The notes below the pieces were generated by a model that was not told where the DNA came from, ran no database searches, and saw nothing but the letters and a program-made list of their open reading frames with translations. Positions 11,001 through 22,030 of a stretch of 64,000 nt of DNA are shown one piece after another. Every line of letters begins with the position of its first letter. Positions within the stretch are counted from its first letter, which is position 1. The position numbers and the translations under genes were made by a program. Source of the DNA: Antitrichia curtipendula (Eukaryota; Streptophyta; Bryopsida; Hypnales; Leucodontaceae); assembly GCA_951230915.1 (NCBI GenBank), contig OX579641.1, forward strand, positions 20,996,254 to 21,060,253. Direction: 5' to 3'.

Positions 11001-14000
11001 TTTTATATATTTTGTCTTGACATTTGGGTCCATCTTAGTAAATTTTAGCCAATTTGGCTAGCTTTGCCAATCTAGTGTTTTTAGAGCCATTGTGCTCATT
11101 TTGTTGTTATTATTTCTTGTTCTATGAATCTTGCTGACTTTCTAATTATTTGGTACTAATTCTAATTAAAGACCATTTCTATTAAATTATAGCAATTCTA
11201 TTAGTAAGAATACTATAATTTTCTTGTATTTTGTTTACCAACTAAAATTTTATATAAACTTTTTAATGGGAATTTCATCAATTGAGAATTTCTTAGATTT
11301 GAAATTGTTGTAGTTAAGTTTGTTGTTCATTACCTTCCAAACATATTTGGAAGTTATTAGCTTGAACTTATTACTTTGTGTTTTTCAAAAGTTCCTTGCC
11401 ATTGTTGCTCCTAGTTCTTAAAGCAATATAGCATGTAGCAGAGCTTTTATTATGAATAAATTCCAAATTAAAAAGGTCAATTTTAAAATCTAGAGAGAAA
11501 ATCAAAGTTAATTTAGAGTTCAAAATTCCAAAATAGAAAGGTCAGCATCAAAGTCCAAAATGAAAATCAAATTAATTACAAAGAGAGAAAATCAATTTAA
11601 TTCAATTCCTTTAGAGATCAAGTTAGAATTAGAACAAACTATAACAAGTCAAGCAACAGAAGAAGAAACCCACATTTTTTGTTACAACCCTGTAAAGTGG
11701 TAGTTACATTTTTGGGGGATTAGTCATGTCCACCTAGATGTCTAAGAAATTTTGTTATAATAGACAATCTGAACCAAAAATGTGGGAAATCACAAAAAAT
11801 GCGATCACATATCAACAAGATTTTGGGAGATGTCTACCATGATATTGTCTTTGGCGGTCATGAGAGGTTGCCCTATGGCTACTACATTGCTTCTAAATCA
11901 ACGTCAGTAGGACAAGTAGTGCTCAAATGTACTTTTGTCTACAAAAACATGTTGCATTTTTGCTTAATGTCACTAAAAACACGTGTTTTTTTTAGTGATA
12001 GCAAGCTAGACCAAAACAAAAAAGGGGAGGGCTAATGAGATAGAGAACAGAGTCTAGGCTGCCAAAAATTCAAAGTTAGAATAACCTTGCTAAGCTTTCA
12101 AAATATATTCTTATGTAATTCACAAATAAAGTTGGAGGGCAACTAGGATGGATAAAAATGGTGTCAGAAATCCAGAAAATCATAAATTAGCAATATAAGA
12201 AGAGTTAAAATAATAGTTGATCTTTGGTTCCAAGAATAGGGAACAAGAATCTTAGAAAATTTGATTAATTGTCTTTAGGAGAAAGGAGTTTGTACTTTTT
12301 AGCCAAGTCAATGATTTGACTTCTAATAATTGGAAATAAAGAAGATTAGAAATAAAAGGAAATAAGTTAGAGAGAAAGAGAGGGAGAAAGAATAACTTAC
12401 AAAGAAGAAAAAAAAATAGAAGTAAAAAGTTGAAAAAGGAAAGAAATTAAATTATTTAATAAGAATTTTGCTTCATAAATTGTAACATAAAATATCATGC
12501 AATCTGCAATTACATGCGTAAAAAATGGAGCAAGAAGGGCCATAGAATCTAGCGGAGGAAAATTATTTTATAGTGAAGAATGGGAATTCTAATGAGGTAA
12601 GCCTCTAGCTAGGCTAATATCAAATATTGCTTTACCATCAAATTGCTAGCAACTATAGGGAGGACTGGAGGAGGAATTTAAGTTAAATCATTAAATGTGA
12701 TTAAAACACCAACTTAAACCTAGGTTGTTATAGAGGAAGATTAGAAGTCTCCGGAAACTAGGTCAAACTTAAAAAGTGAGCAAAACCTCAAGAAGTTAGA
12801 GTAATATGAGTTGAGCTACTAGAAAGCCTAATTTCAAATGAAAAGAGTCAAAATTCATCATAAGTCAAACCAAAGTTAATTTCAAAATCTAAATAAATTT
12901 TATAATTATCCCCCCCCCCCCCAAAGAAAGTTATTTTGGACTACAAATTAGAAGAAGACATTGGATGAAATTTTAAAGCACCATTTTAAAGCCAAATTTC
13001 ATTTGCTTGTAACTTTTTATAAAATCATCCAAATTCTACATGCCTTACCATTCTAAAAAGTCAAATTAATACTCCACAATTTAGTATTCTTAAAACTTAG
13101 CAATCGATAACTTGAATTTGAAAACTCATTGATTACATTACAAGTTAAAGGCCCCAAATCAGATATGTAGAAATATAACAATTATAACTTCAATCTTAGA
13201 TTATGGTAGATAATTTTGAAGGTTTTCTAGAACTAGTTTATACTTTCCATTAATTTGGATAAAAATTGAAGAAATTATGAAAGGATGAAATTTAACCATT
13301 GAAATAGTTGAGGTTGGATGAAAAGAACCTAAAATTTATCCAATTACGTTGAAACATAAAAAGACCATATCTCCTAATAACTTAAAAGTGAAACCAAAAG
13401 AAAAATATCCATTCAAGCAAACAAGGTGGTGGTAAAAGATGGATGAAGTTTCTTTAGCCAATTCAAAGTCAAAACTTCATCCTTCTATATCTTTTGCTAG
13501 GAGTGTAAGTTTCTTGCTTTCTATATCATTTTGGAAAGGGCATATAATTATAAAAAATTTAAGATTATCACAACTTGACTTTAGTCAACTTCATATCTAA
13601 GGACCAGAGTTATTGTCCTCACTTGACTTAAATCACCAAAACTTCTAACTTTTGCATCACTCCTTCTTTTTGAGATTTGGAATACTTACTATAGTTAAAA
13701 AAATAATACTTGTCCATTTATTGGAAGGAAAATTAGAAAAATACATAGACACACAATCTAAGATTTCAACTACAAAATACACAAAAGGTTCTAATTGTGC
13801 ATGTTTTTTCTCAAAGGTAGAGATAAAATGCTCACAACTAACTCATTTGTGTAGGTATCCCAAATTCTTGAGAACTCTCCCTAGAATCTTGACATACAAA
13901 ATTGTGGTCCATTAGTCTGTGTCAAAGTTTCCTTACATTTTTTACGCATTTTATGTCATATTTCTAAACTAACAGTGAAACTTTGGCTTCATATGTGGTA

Positions 14001-14412
14001 TTCGACTTTTCTTTTCCATTGGTTCCCCCAGTTGCAACCTCCGGATTGGCAAAGCTTTGGCTTAATATGTGATGTTTTTAGATGTTTTTAAATTATCCCT
14101 TTTCATTTTTATGTTTCTTGGTTAAACCTACTATAACATCAAATCTTTGACTCCAGGATCCACGTCCCTTCTCCTCTCTCTACATTCTACCTATTTTTTA
14201 CTTTCAATATTAGAAGTCCAATTATCTTTCCTCTAGCAACTCATTAAAATAGGTTATTGTAACAACAATGACAAAAAAAAATGGAAGTTGTTTAGAGCTC
14301 AAGAATCAATTGACCTAGCTACTGAGGATGAAAGCTTTGGCCAATATGTTGCTTGAAGCAGACAATTTGACCAACTAGTTGCTAGGTTTCAAAATTAAGC
14401 TATAATCTTGAT
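8061..14412. other. gene-free AT-rich region
   Basis: No conserved coding block was recognised. Small features only: a short palindrome GTGGCACTACTAGTGCCAC near 9915-9935, a hairpin CACTAAAAACACGTG followed by its complement near 11969-11996, a purine-rich tract near 12340-12430, and a run of 13 C at 12910-12922. Open frames at 10418-10728, 11799-12035 and 13652-13915 show no motif and look like chance frames. Confidence 0.45.
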
Positions 14413-14981
14413 CTCGGGGAGTTCACTTAGAGTATCCATTAGAAACCATGTGCGAACAAAACTTTGGACCCCTATATACTTTTTGAATTTTAAATTAAAA
14501 ATAAAATAAAGTATATGAATAGATTTTCCTATTTTGAAAGTTTATGTTTTGAATTATTGATATTTTTATTTGTTAAAAAGAATTAGTTACAAATTTTTGA
14601 AGTAAAAAGATACACTATACAGAACTAAAAAATAACTTTTACACCCCTATATTATATAAGAAAAAATTGTCTAAAAAATGAACAAAAAATTCCTAAAAAG
14701 AACTCTCTATTGAAAGTTCATTTTGAGTTGAATATTGATTCAATGGTCATCTAAAGGTATTCTCTATAATTATTTGAGTTCAAAAACATGCCATTTTAGT
14801 TCATTTTCAACCTCTTCTAAAAATCATTTCATATTTTATTTGAATTGAAAATTTTGGCAATAGAAACCTATAGTCATTATTAAACAATGCTCAAAATTTT
14901 AGGTTGAAATTACAGTTCATTAAAAACCACTTGTTCGCATGTGGTTCAAATGTTGTAGTAGAACTAAGTGCACCCCCTAAG
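14413..14981. mobile_element. hAT-like MITE (family A, copy 2), uninterrupted
   Basis: Inverted ends: CTCGGGGAGTTCACTTAG at 14413, and on the minus strand CTTAGGGGGTGCACTTAG ending at 14981. The flanking 8-mers are ATCTTGAT (14405-14412) and ATCTAGAT (14982-14989), an 8-bp target duplication with one mismatch. Interior blocks match copy 1 at 6669-7685 in the same order and orientation. It lacks the 431-bp insertion, so it gives the empty site (TCTAAA once at 14750-14755). Confidence 0.7.
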
Positions 14982-16191
14982 ATCTAGATCTTAAGAGTCT
15001 AGATTTTTAACAACAAACAAACTCTAGTATATATTTGAATAATTTACAATCAATTTCATACAATTTGGACAAATGTGCACAATTTAAGTGAAAGACATGA
15101 TCAACATATGGCTACAATAGGATCATTCATATTATAAGAAATTGGATCATTGCTTATTGATTAGGAGTTTGGACTAACCCTACATCATACAAATTGCACT
15201 AGGTAGATATGACAATTTTCATGAAGTCAAACCTTCTTGAACCTTAACATGACCACTAAATACTTGCCATGAGGTTACTTGAAACATTCACGTGACTCTT
15301 CCAAACTACTACTTGTTTTGCTTCTTGAAGTATGTTAGTAACCCTTAGATTGGTTTGTTATTTTTTAAAATTTCATTGCTTTTGTTAGGAGAATTTCCAA
15401 GCCATATATTATTAGTATATAATGAAGGCAAGATGATCCACAGAATAATATTCTTATAATGTATTTTTTTCTATATTTTTGTCTACTTTGGCTTCAAATC
15501 TTTTATGTTTTGAGCATCTTTCCTTTTGGAAGGAGGGGTAGAATTTATTTGGGAGATTTTGTATATATGTTTTTAATTATTGGTGGCAAAACATTTGTAA
15601 TTTAACATTTGTTATTTGGAAGTAATATTTGATAATATAGGACTAATATTTTAGTTAGATTCAACAAGATGGGATACCATTGAGGATACCACTCCCTCAC
15701 CACGTATTTTATTTGATTGACCTAATTCTATGTCAAGGATGAACATTCCTTGTCTAAGAATAAGGATTTTGGTAGAATCCATAACAAAAAATTTAGAGTC
15801 TCTAGAAGTCTCTTTGTTTGTAGACCTTGTAAACTAAAATATAAATTGGATCTCTAAATCTTAACTACGATATAGTATTACCTATTATATTAGTGCCATT
15901 TGGAAAAAATAGAGCCTTATATTGTCATCCCTTTAGTTATAGACACATATAGACTATCACCTAGGCTTTAATCTAAAAAATAATTGCGTCCTAATAGAGT
16001 GGTTTATTTTTGACTTGAAAGGACTAGTTTTAGTAACAAATGGAAATAAAAATATATTAGAAAATATAAATTAACCTCAATTCAAGGGACCCAATTGGGT
16101 AAAAAAAAGGGTTGTAATATTAGAAAGGGGTCAAAGTGGGGTTCCATGGGTTTGTACACTAAAGCATTAAGAAAGCGCAATAGTGCCTATT
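14982..16191. other. gene-free AT-rich region
   Basis: No gene, RNA or delimited element recognised. Confidence 0.4.
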
Positions 16192-16321
16192 ACTAGTAGA
16201 AAAGGTGTTTTGGGGGCACAAAGGTCAATAATGCTAAAGCCTAGTGCCCAAGGCCTACATTAGCACGAGCTTGGTGCCAACAAGAGTCTTGGGTATCACC
16301 CTTTGACACCATTCTACTAGT
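16192..16321. mobile_element. CACTA-like MITE with ATT target duplication
   Basis: 130 bp. Left end ACTAGTAGAAAAGGTGT; right end on the minus strand ACTAGTAGAATGGTGTC. ATT is present on both sides (16189-16191 and 16322-16324). The interior has further inverted pairs (GGCACAAAGG-type against CTTTG, and GCCTAGTGCCCAAGGC against CTTGGTGCC). The ACTAGTAGAA terminus and 3-bp duplication place it near the CACTA-like elements at 2154-2322 and 19454-19731. Confidence 0.65.
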
Positions 16322-16324
16322 ATT

Positions 16325-18652
16325 CTCTTATAGATTTGTCTCAATTTTTGAAATTCCAATTTTCATGTTGTTCAATTAATGAGTGTTGGCCACATCATAA
16401 ATGCTTATAATAAGCAAAAAAAAAATATGAATGGATCTCCAATTTGAAATCCACTTTCTTAATTAAAAAGCTCGGAATTCTATATAGTTGCAATGATCAC
16501 AAAACAATTTTTTTTATTGCCAAAGCTATTAGTGGAGTGGAATTTTTTTAGCAATCAAAGAACAAAAAACTTCAATACCTCCTATTCTATTATTCTAAAT
16601 GATTCAATTTAATCCCTAAAGTCTCATTGTCCCTACGGGAGACAAAATGGATTTTGGATAGGCTCGTTGAGTTTCAATTTGTACCACGTACATATTTAAG
16701 AAACTTTTATTAGACATGCAGTTTTTCAAGAGCTTCAAGCACATATAATTTTTTTGATATGTAAAAGTTATGTTTGTTGCAAAAGTTATGTTATTTTTTA
16801 GTAAAAATGGGGGAGTGGAGGCAGCCTAGGCATGGTTTATTCCATTGATTTTCTAAAGTTTGAGTTTTGGGCCAAGCTACTGAAGTTTGTAAGGTAGTGG
16901 GTTCATAAAGGACGGATAAGGGGGATCTGATGTAGGCTGGGGGAAGAGGGTTGGGAGGAGCAAGTCAAGGGGACTATAGGCTTTGAAATCTGGTTGCTGT
17001 CTTTGTTGGTATCTTTCGGGACGCAATTGGAACACAAGGAACATTATTGGAATTTTAAGAACATGGAACAAGTTGGTAATGGAAGGAAAACATCCCGGGC
17101 CATGTAGGAAACCTATTATTCAAGAGTTGCCCCATATTTTGGAGTTGGCATTGAGCTACAAATTGGCATAGAAATTAAAGATTTTCAATTTTTCAGCTTT
17201 TTTTTTTTGACTTGTTTATTATGATTACCTACTTCAATCTATTGTTGGGATCACTAGGTTTTTAAACTATGTAGTGGAAAAATGTGTGCAAAAGTTGGAC
17301 ATTGTACTGTCAAATCTTGAGACATAATTGCATTGCAAGATTTTTTGAATATGCTCCATGTCTTCGATTGACTTGAAAATTGGTGTACATATGCCTAACA
17401 TTATATTGATTATGGAGGAAAATTAAATTTGAAGTCTATAGTGTAAAAAATGACCACAAGAGGGGGTCAAAGCCATCTGAAATTTTTGGGTAAGGCCCCC
17501 AAATTAACAATTTGTCACTTTGAATGCAATTATCTTTCAATCTGTATGATAAAATTGCACAAATTTTTTATCATATCATCTCATATAAAACTAGTACAAG
17601 ATCTTATGGTTTAATATTGAGAAAATCATCTTGTACATTTTTTTGATCTAGAAATGGCAGTTTTCAATTTTTTTGAGGCAGAAAATACTAAAAAATACCT
17701 TGGGACTTTTGGGCTAAATATAAAGAACTGAAGCCACTCTATTTGTATCTCTTTGTACAAATTACATTGTTCTAGTGCTACAAACCTTCCACAAGGGTGT
17801 TAGTCAAGGGAAGGGAATAATTTTCTCACATTTGAAGAAAGAAGAAAAAACTTATCCTCAACTTTTGGCTTTTCACTTTCTATTTCATGACCTCACCTCC
17901 CAAATTCAAGGTCAAATATGAGTTCAACATTTTCAAATTTTATCAAAACAAATTTACATTTTTATGCCTAAAAAGGGTGACATTCTCCACATTGGGAACT
18001 TTGGCACTGCTAAGGAACGCCAGAGAACAAACTTGAGAAAATGCTTTGCATGTGCATGAGGGGCTTGAAGTGCTTAGGGTATGCAAAGTGGCAAAATTTA
18101 TTTGTGGGAGTTGGAAATGAGGATTTCAAGTTGGATTTTGGGAGAATGTCTTCAAAGGCACAATCTTTTTGTTTCTTCCATGAATAAATTCTAAAATCAG
18201 TGGATTATTCCAAATCATCAATTTTCTAACTATCAATATAAATCAGGTGTGTTGGTACTCATCAATTGCGACACAGAGGAATTCTTAGAAGTGTTGTTGT
18301 TTCAGCTTTGGAATTTGAGAATTGATTGCCTAGAGAACAACGATGGTGAAGGCGATGAAAGTCTCCAAAGTGGGTTGAACCGAGGTGAGTATGCTTGCAT
18401 CTCTTTCTTGCAATTCAAATTTCTCAAAGAAGAAAATACAATGTGAGGGAGAATTCAATTTGAGCATTGCAAAAACAATTAAAGTATGTGAGATGGTAAG
18501 GAGTTTGGATTTTGCCATAGCTCAATTTATGAAATAATTTTTTTCCTTTGATGACAAGACTTGAAATTTGAAGATGTGTAGGTTGGAAAGCTCAACTTTG
18601 GTCAAGCCAAGTTGAAATATACTGCAATTGGCTTAAACATGATCAATACCTC
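16325..18652. other. gene-free region
   Basis: No conserved coding block was found. Open frames near 16877-17171 and 18249-18518 have no motif and overlap on both strands. GC is slightly higher at 16800-17150 and 18240-18400 than around, but no protein family was recognised there. Confidence 0.4.
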
Positions 18653-18661
18653 CTTTAGAAG

Positions 18662-18907
18662 GAAGGTGTTATTATGTGAGCACAGGAGTGTAAGCCCATG
18701 AGTCTAGAATACTACACACCTATGTTATAAGTGTATATACTATAGATACTGTCTATGATAGGATATATATGTTATAAATATCCATATTATAGGTATTTAT
18801 GATACATACACCTTCTATAGTGTGTGGTATCTATATTATAGTTATCTATATTGTAGGCTCAATGCTCACAAGCTTGCATTCTTGGGCTCACATACCAACA
18901 CCGTTGC
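18662..18907. mobile_element. Mutator-like MITE (family B) with 9-bp target duplication
   Basis: Inverted ends: left AGGTGTTATTATGTGAGC, right on the minus strand CGGTGTTGGTATGTGAGC. Further inside, AGTGTAAGCCCATGAG pairs with the complement of CTTGCATTCTTGGGC. CTTTAGAAG occurs directly on both sides (18653-18661 and 18908-18916). Nine bp is the duplication length typical of Mutator-like transposases. The interior is short TATA-rich steps. No coding capacity. Confidence 0.6.
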
Positions 18908-19065
18908 CTTTAGAAGCAACATGTACATAACAAAGTTTCCCTTTATTCCATGTTTTTGCACTGTTTTCTTATCCCATGTTCTTGATTCTATCAAATTTTT
19001 GTATTTCTAATTTCTTTCTTTTGATTGTTAATGACATAAACAATGGGAGATATTATGTCCACAAA

Positions 19066-19146
19066 TGCATAAAGGCTGTTGGTGTTGTGGAAGAAGTGGC
19101 GTCAAATGTTACAGAAGTTCTTTTTAGAGACAAGGTTTGCTATGCA
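19066..19146 (+). pseudogene. probable quinone-oxidoreductase (medium-chain dehydrogenase) exon fragment
   Basis: One frame reads KAVGVVEEVASNVTEVLF followed by RDKVCYA. This looks like the conserved N-terminal strand-turn of zeta-crystallin-like quinone oxidoreductases and zinc alcohol dehydrogenases, where 'GVVE.VG..VT...GDRV.YA' is usual. The expected glycine after the second V (VG) is A here and the GD before the last RV/KV is RD, which suggests decay. No other exon of such a gene (NAD-binding domain) was found nearby. Identification rests on one short block. Confidence 0.35.
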
Positions 19147-19453
19147 AGTATAATATTGACCTAGTTCTCTCAGCATCTTTAGCTTTGGTTTGAGATGGGC
19201 ATCAATTTTTTGACTCAAACAGTAGCATGCTACTTGATCTCTATACAAGACAATTGTTACTTATGTCCAATTTGTATCAACGTTGTAAATTTATTTTAGT
19301 GGTGATCCTGGAACTTAGCATTGTAGTTCTCAAATTTAAAGATACTGGCAGCTAATATGATGACAATGGATCTATGTAGGTTAGCATTGGGAAGCAGTGG
19401 AAAGATGTTTGAACTATAACAAGAATCTTGGATACCTTGTTCACATAAGTCTT

Positions 19454-19731
19454 CACTAGAAGAAAACTATGTTAGAATGAGCATTAAAACATTGGGTCTG
19501 CTTTATTGAGTTTTTTGGTGAAAACTTTAAAAACTGCGTTGTGATGTTGTAGCAAACGCAAATTTTGTTGAAAATACATTTGTCACAACATCTCAACGCA
19601 GTTTCAATTTTTTCAACACAAAAATCAACGAAGCAAATCCAATGTTTCAATGCTCATTCTAACGTAGTTTTCAACATTTTAACATCATTCTAACATGTTT
19701 TGGGGCATGAACAGTGAATTTTCTTCGAGTG
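19454..19731. mobile_element. CACTA-like MITE with CTT target duplication
   Basis: 278 bp. Left end CACTAGAAGAAAACTATG; right end on the minus strand CACTCGAAGAAAATTCAC. CTT is duplicated directly on both sides (19451-19453 and 19732-19734). A longer inner inverted pair covers GTTAGAATGAGCATT...AAACATTGG (left) and CCAATGTTTCAATGCTCATT (right), and a third pair involves AACTGCGTTGTGATGTTGT. No transposase is encoded. Confidence 0.8.
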
Positions 19732-19734
19732 CTT

Positions 19735-22030
19735 CTAATCTACTTCCTATACAAGTTCATTAACTACTCTCTGAGTCAAATGTCTTATGGTGCAACTATG
19801 CAACTGATTCTTCTAAGCTTTCATAATTAGCAATAGCGTCTATGTAGAAGTAAACAAATATTTACATCTCCATATTCTTGTATCTATGTGCTACCTATGT
19901 ATGGTCTTTCTTTACGTCTTATAATAAAGGAAAGTAGTAATTTTCCAACCGATTCATTTGCAAGCCTTGATATTGTTTGACAATCAATTAAAGTTTGGTC
20001 CTTCACACTTCACATTTTATAATATTGCTACATGTTAGTGACATAGTTTTTATGAAGGTTCACATGTTGCATCTTGACATATTTATTTTTACTATACTCT
20101 CTAGTTTTACAAGATGACGCAAAGTGACAAGATAAAAGTGCCAAAAATAAATACATTGTTTAGAGTTTAGGACTTACTTGTATCCCATGTGTTAGGATTA
20201 CTAACTTACTATAATTGGGTCATTTTTGTGGGCATCAATATATATTTAGCAATTGTGGTGGCTATTGGGTTTGCATATTTTAGAGAATGACAAAGTTGCA
20301 AGGTATGTACAAAGACAACTTGTTGGCGCTTCTATTGTTTATATACCTAAAGATTGTAAAACTGTATTCAATATTATTCATTTCTTATTATTCACATGAA
20401 TAGAATGAAGCATCATAGTGTCAAGGAGAATTTTCCTAGTGCTTGTGTGTTTGTTACAATTATCAATTGGGTTGATTTGTAAGCAACATCCTTGTCCTGG
20501 ATCCTTAACACTAGTAAGAACACTTATTTTCCCTCTCTTGTGATTAGGAGTTTGAAACATTTAGAATGATTTCTTGATTTTAACACAGAGTAGTGGTCCG
20601 TCTTTGTTGAGTTAATTGTGAAATGTGCTCACAAGTTCTAAGTGAGCTTTGAAATGAGTTCTTCACGTGCTAAAATGTGGTGTACATTTTAACAAATTCA
20701 TTAGTGTTGACTAGTTTTGGAGTCTATGGATAATAACAACACCTAAAGACAAAATTTGAGGTTCTATTTCAAATGAAATGTCCAATTCTAGCTAACCACT
20801 TGGATCCAACTTTTTACATACAAACACCACTACGACTTGCAACACGTTGATAGTGAGTACCAAAACTCATCAAAAGATTCCATCTAGAATTGTAATCTTA
20901 GCACTTTTAAAGCATTTGATCAACAATTCCATTGACAAGCTTAACCATGGAATGTAGGGCAATGGAAATCATCCTTTTTGGTACTGTGTGAATCATTTGC
21001 TTAAAAAATCCAAAAACACTCATTAGAGAGCATTTGTCGGAGGTCAAATTAGTATGCAAGACCTCCCCTTTTCACAAAAGTTTCTAATGATGAACATTTG
21101 CACTTTTGCATTATAAAAAACCCACTATCATTCCTTGGACACTTTTAGGCCGCTACATTGTTACAAGGTTAAGGCGAGGGTTAAGGTACATTCCCACTTG
21201 CTCTTAATGGAAGGTATTACAAGCTATTTTTGCTTCTTTATTTATTTGTTGTACACACATGCTCTATTTTATATTTGCCGAGTTTACATGGCTACCTATA
21301 TGGCAGAACTTCACAATATGGTATTAGCAAACTATTTGTAGACAATCCTACAGGTTCTAGCAAGTATTTTGAAATATTGAATCAATAAAAAAAAATTACT
21401 ATTTGATATCTACGACATTGATTATAATGCCATGGAAAGCACATTAACCAAGACACAAGTACAAAAGATGTTAAGATCAATATTTTTTAGCAAATTATTA
21501 GCAATTGAAGCTTACCAATTCAAAGTAATATTCAACTTATATGATGATGATTAGAAGGATCTACCCTTTGAATATGCACAAAATTTTATTTCGAGAAATC
21601 AAGGATTTTACAACTAAACCTACACTAGAGATGACCAATACTTCAACCTCTATCTACCTACAAGAAGATGTCTTCGAGATTCCACTTGTCTCAAAAGATC
21701 ATTTTAGACATTAAGCATTAATTATAAATAGTTTGAAGGTAGTCTACATTGTTGCACCTCTTTAGTTATTTTTAATGTTTTAAAGATAAAGACTATTAGT
21801 AATTTTAAAAAACACTTTTAATAAATCTAACTTTCTTCAATATATATTTTTGTAGGTGATTCTCTAGGGCCCACATGTCTTGTTTACAGGTAAAAATTGG
21901 GTGGTCTACATTTTTGCCTTCCGCAGGAGACTCAAAATGTTAATATAATGGGATCCTCTATACTAATATTTGATTCAAAACTTAAAACGTACACTACTAA
22001 GTTACTCCATAATGACACAAATAGAAAATA
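19735..22030. other. gene-free AT-rich region
   Basis: No gene or delimited element was recognised. The open frames at 20378-20560 and 21135-21341 carry no known motif. Confidence 0.4.

Noticed and set aside
12910..12922. Run of 13 C residues
   Set aside because: A simple homopolymer, possibly length-variable or a sequencing artefact. No surrounding structure gives it meaning.
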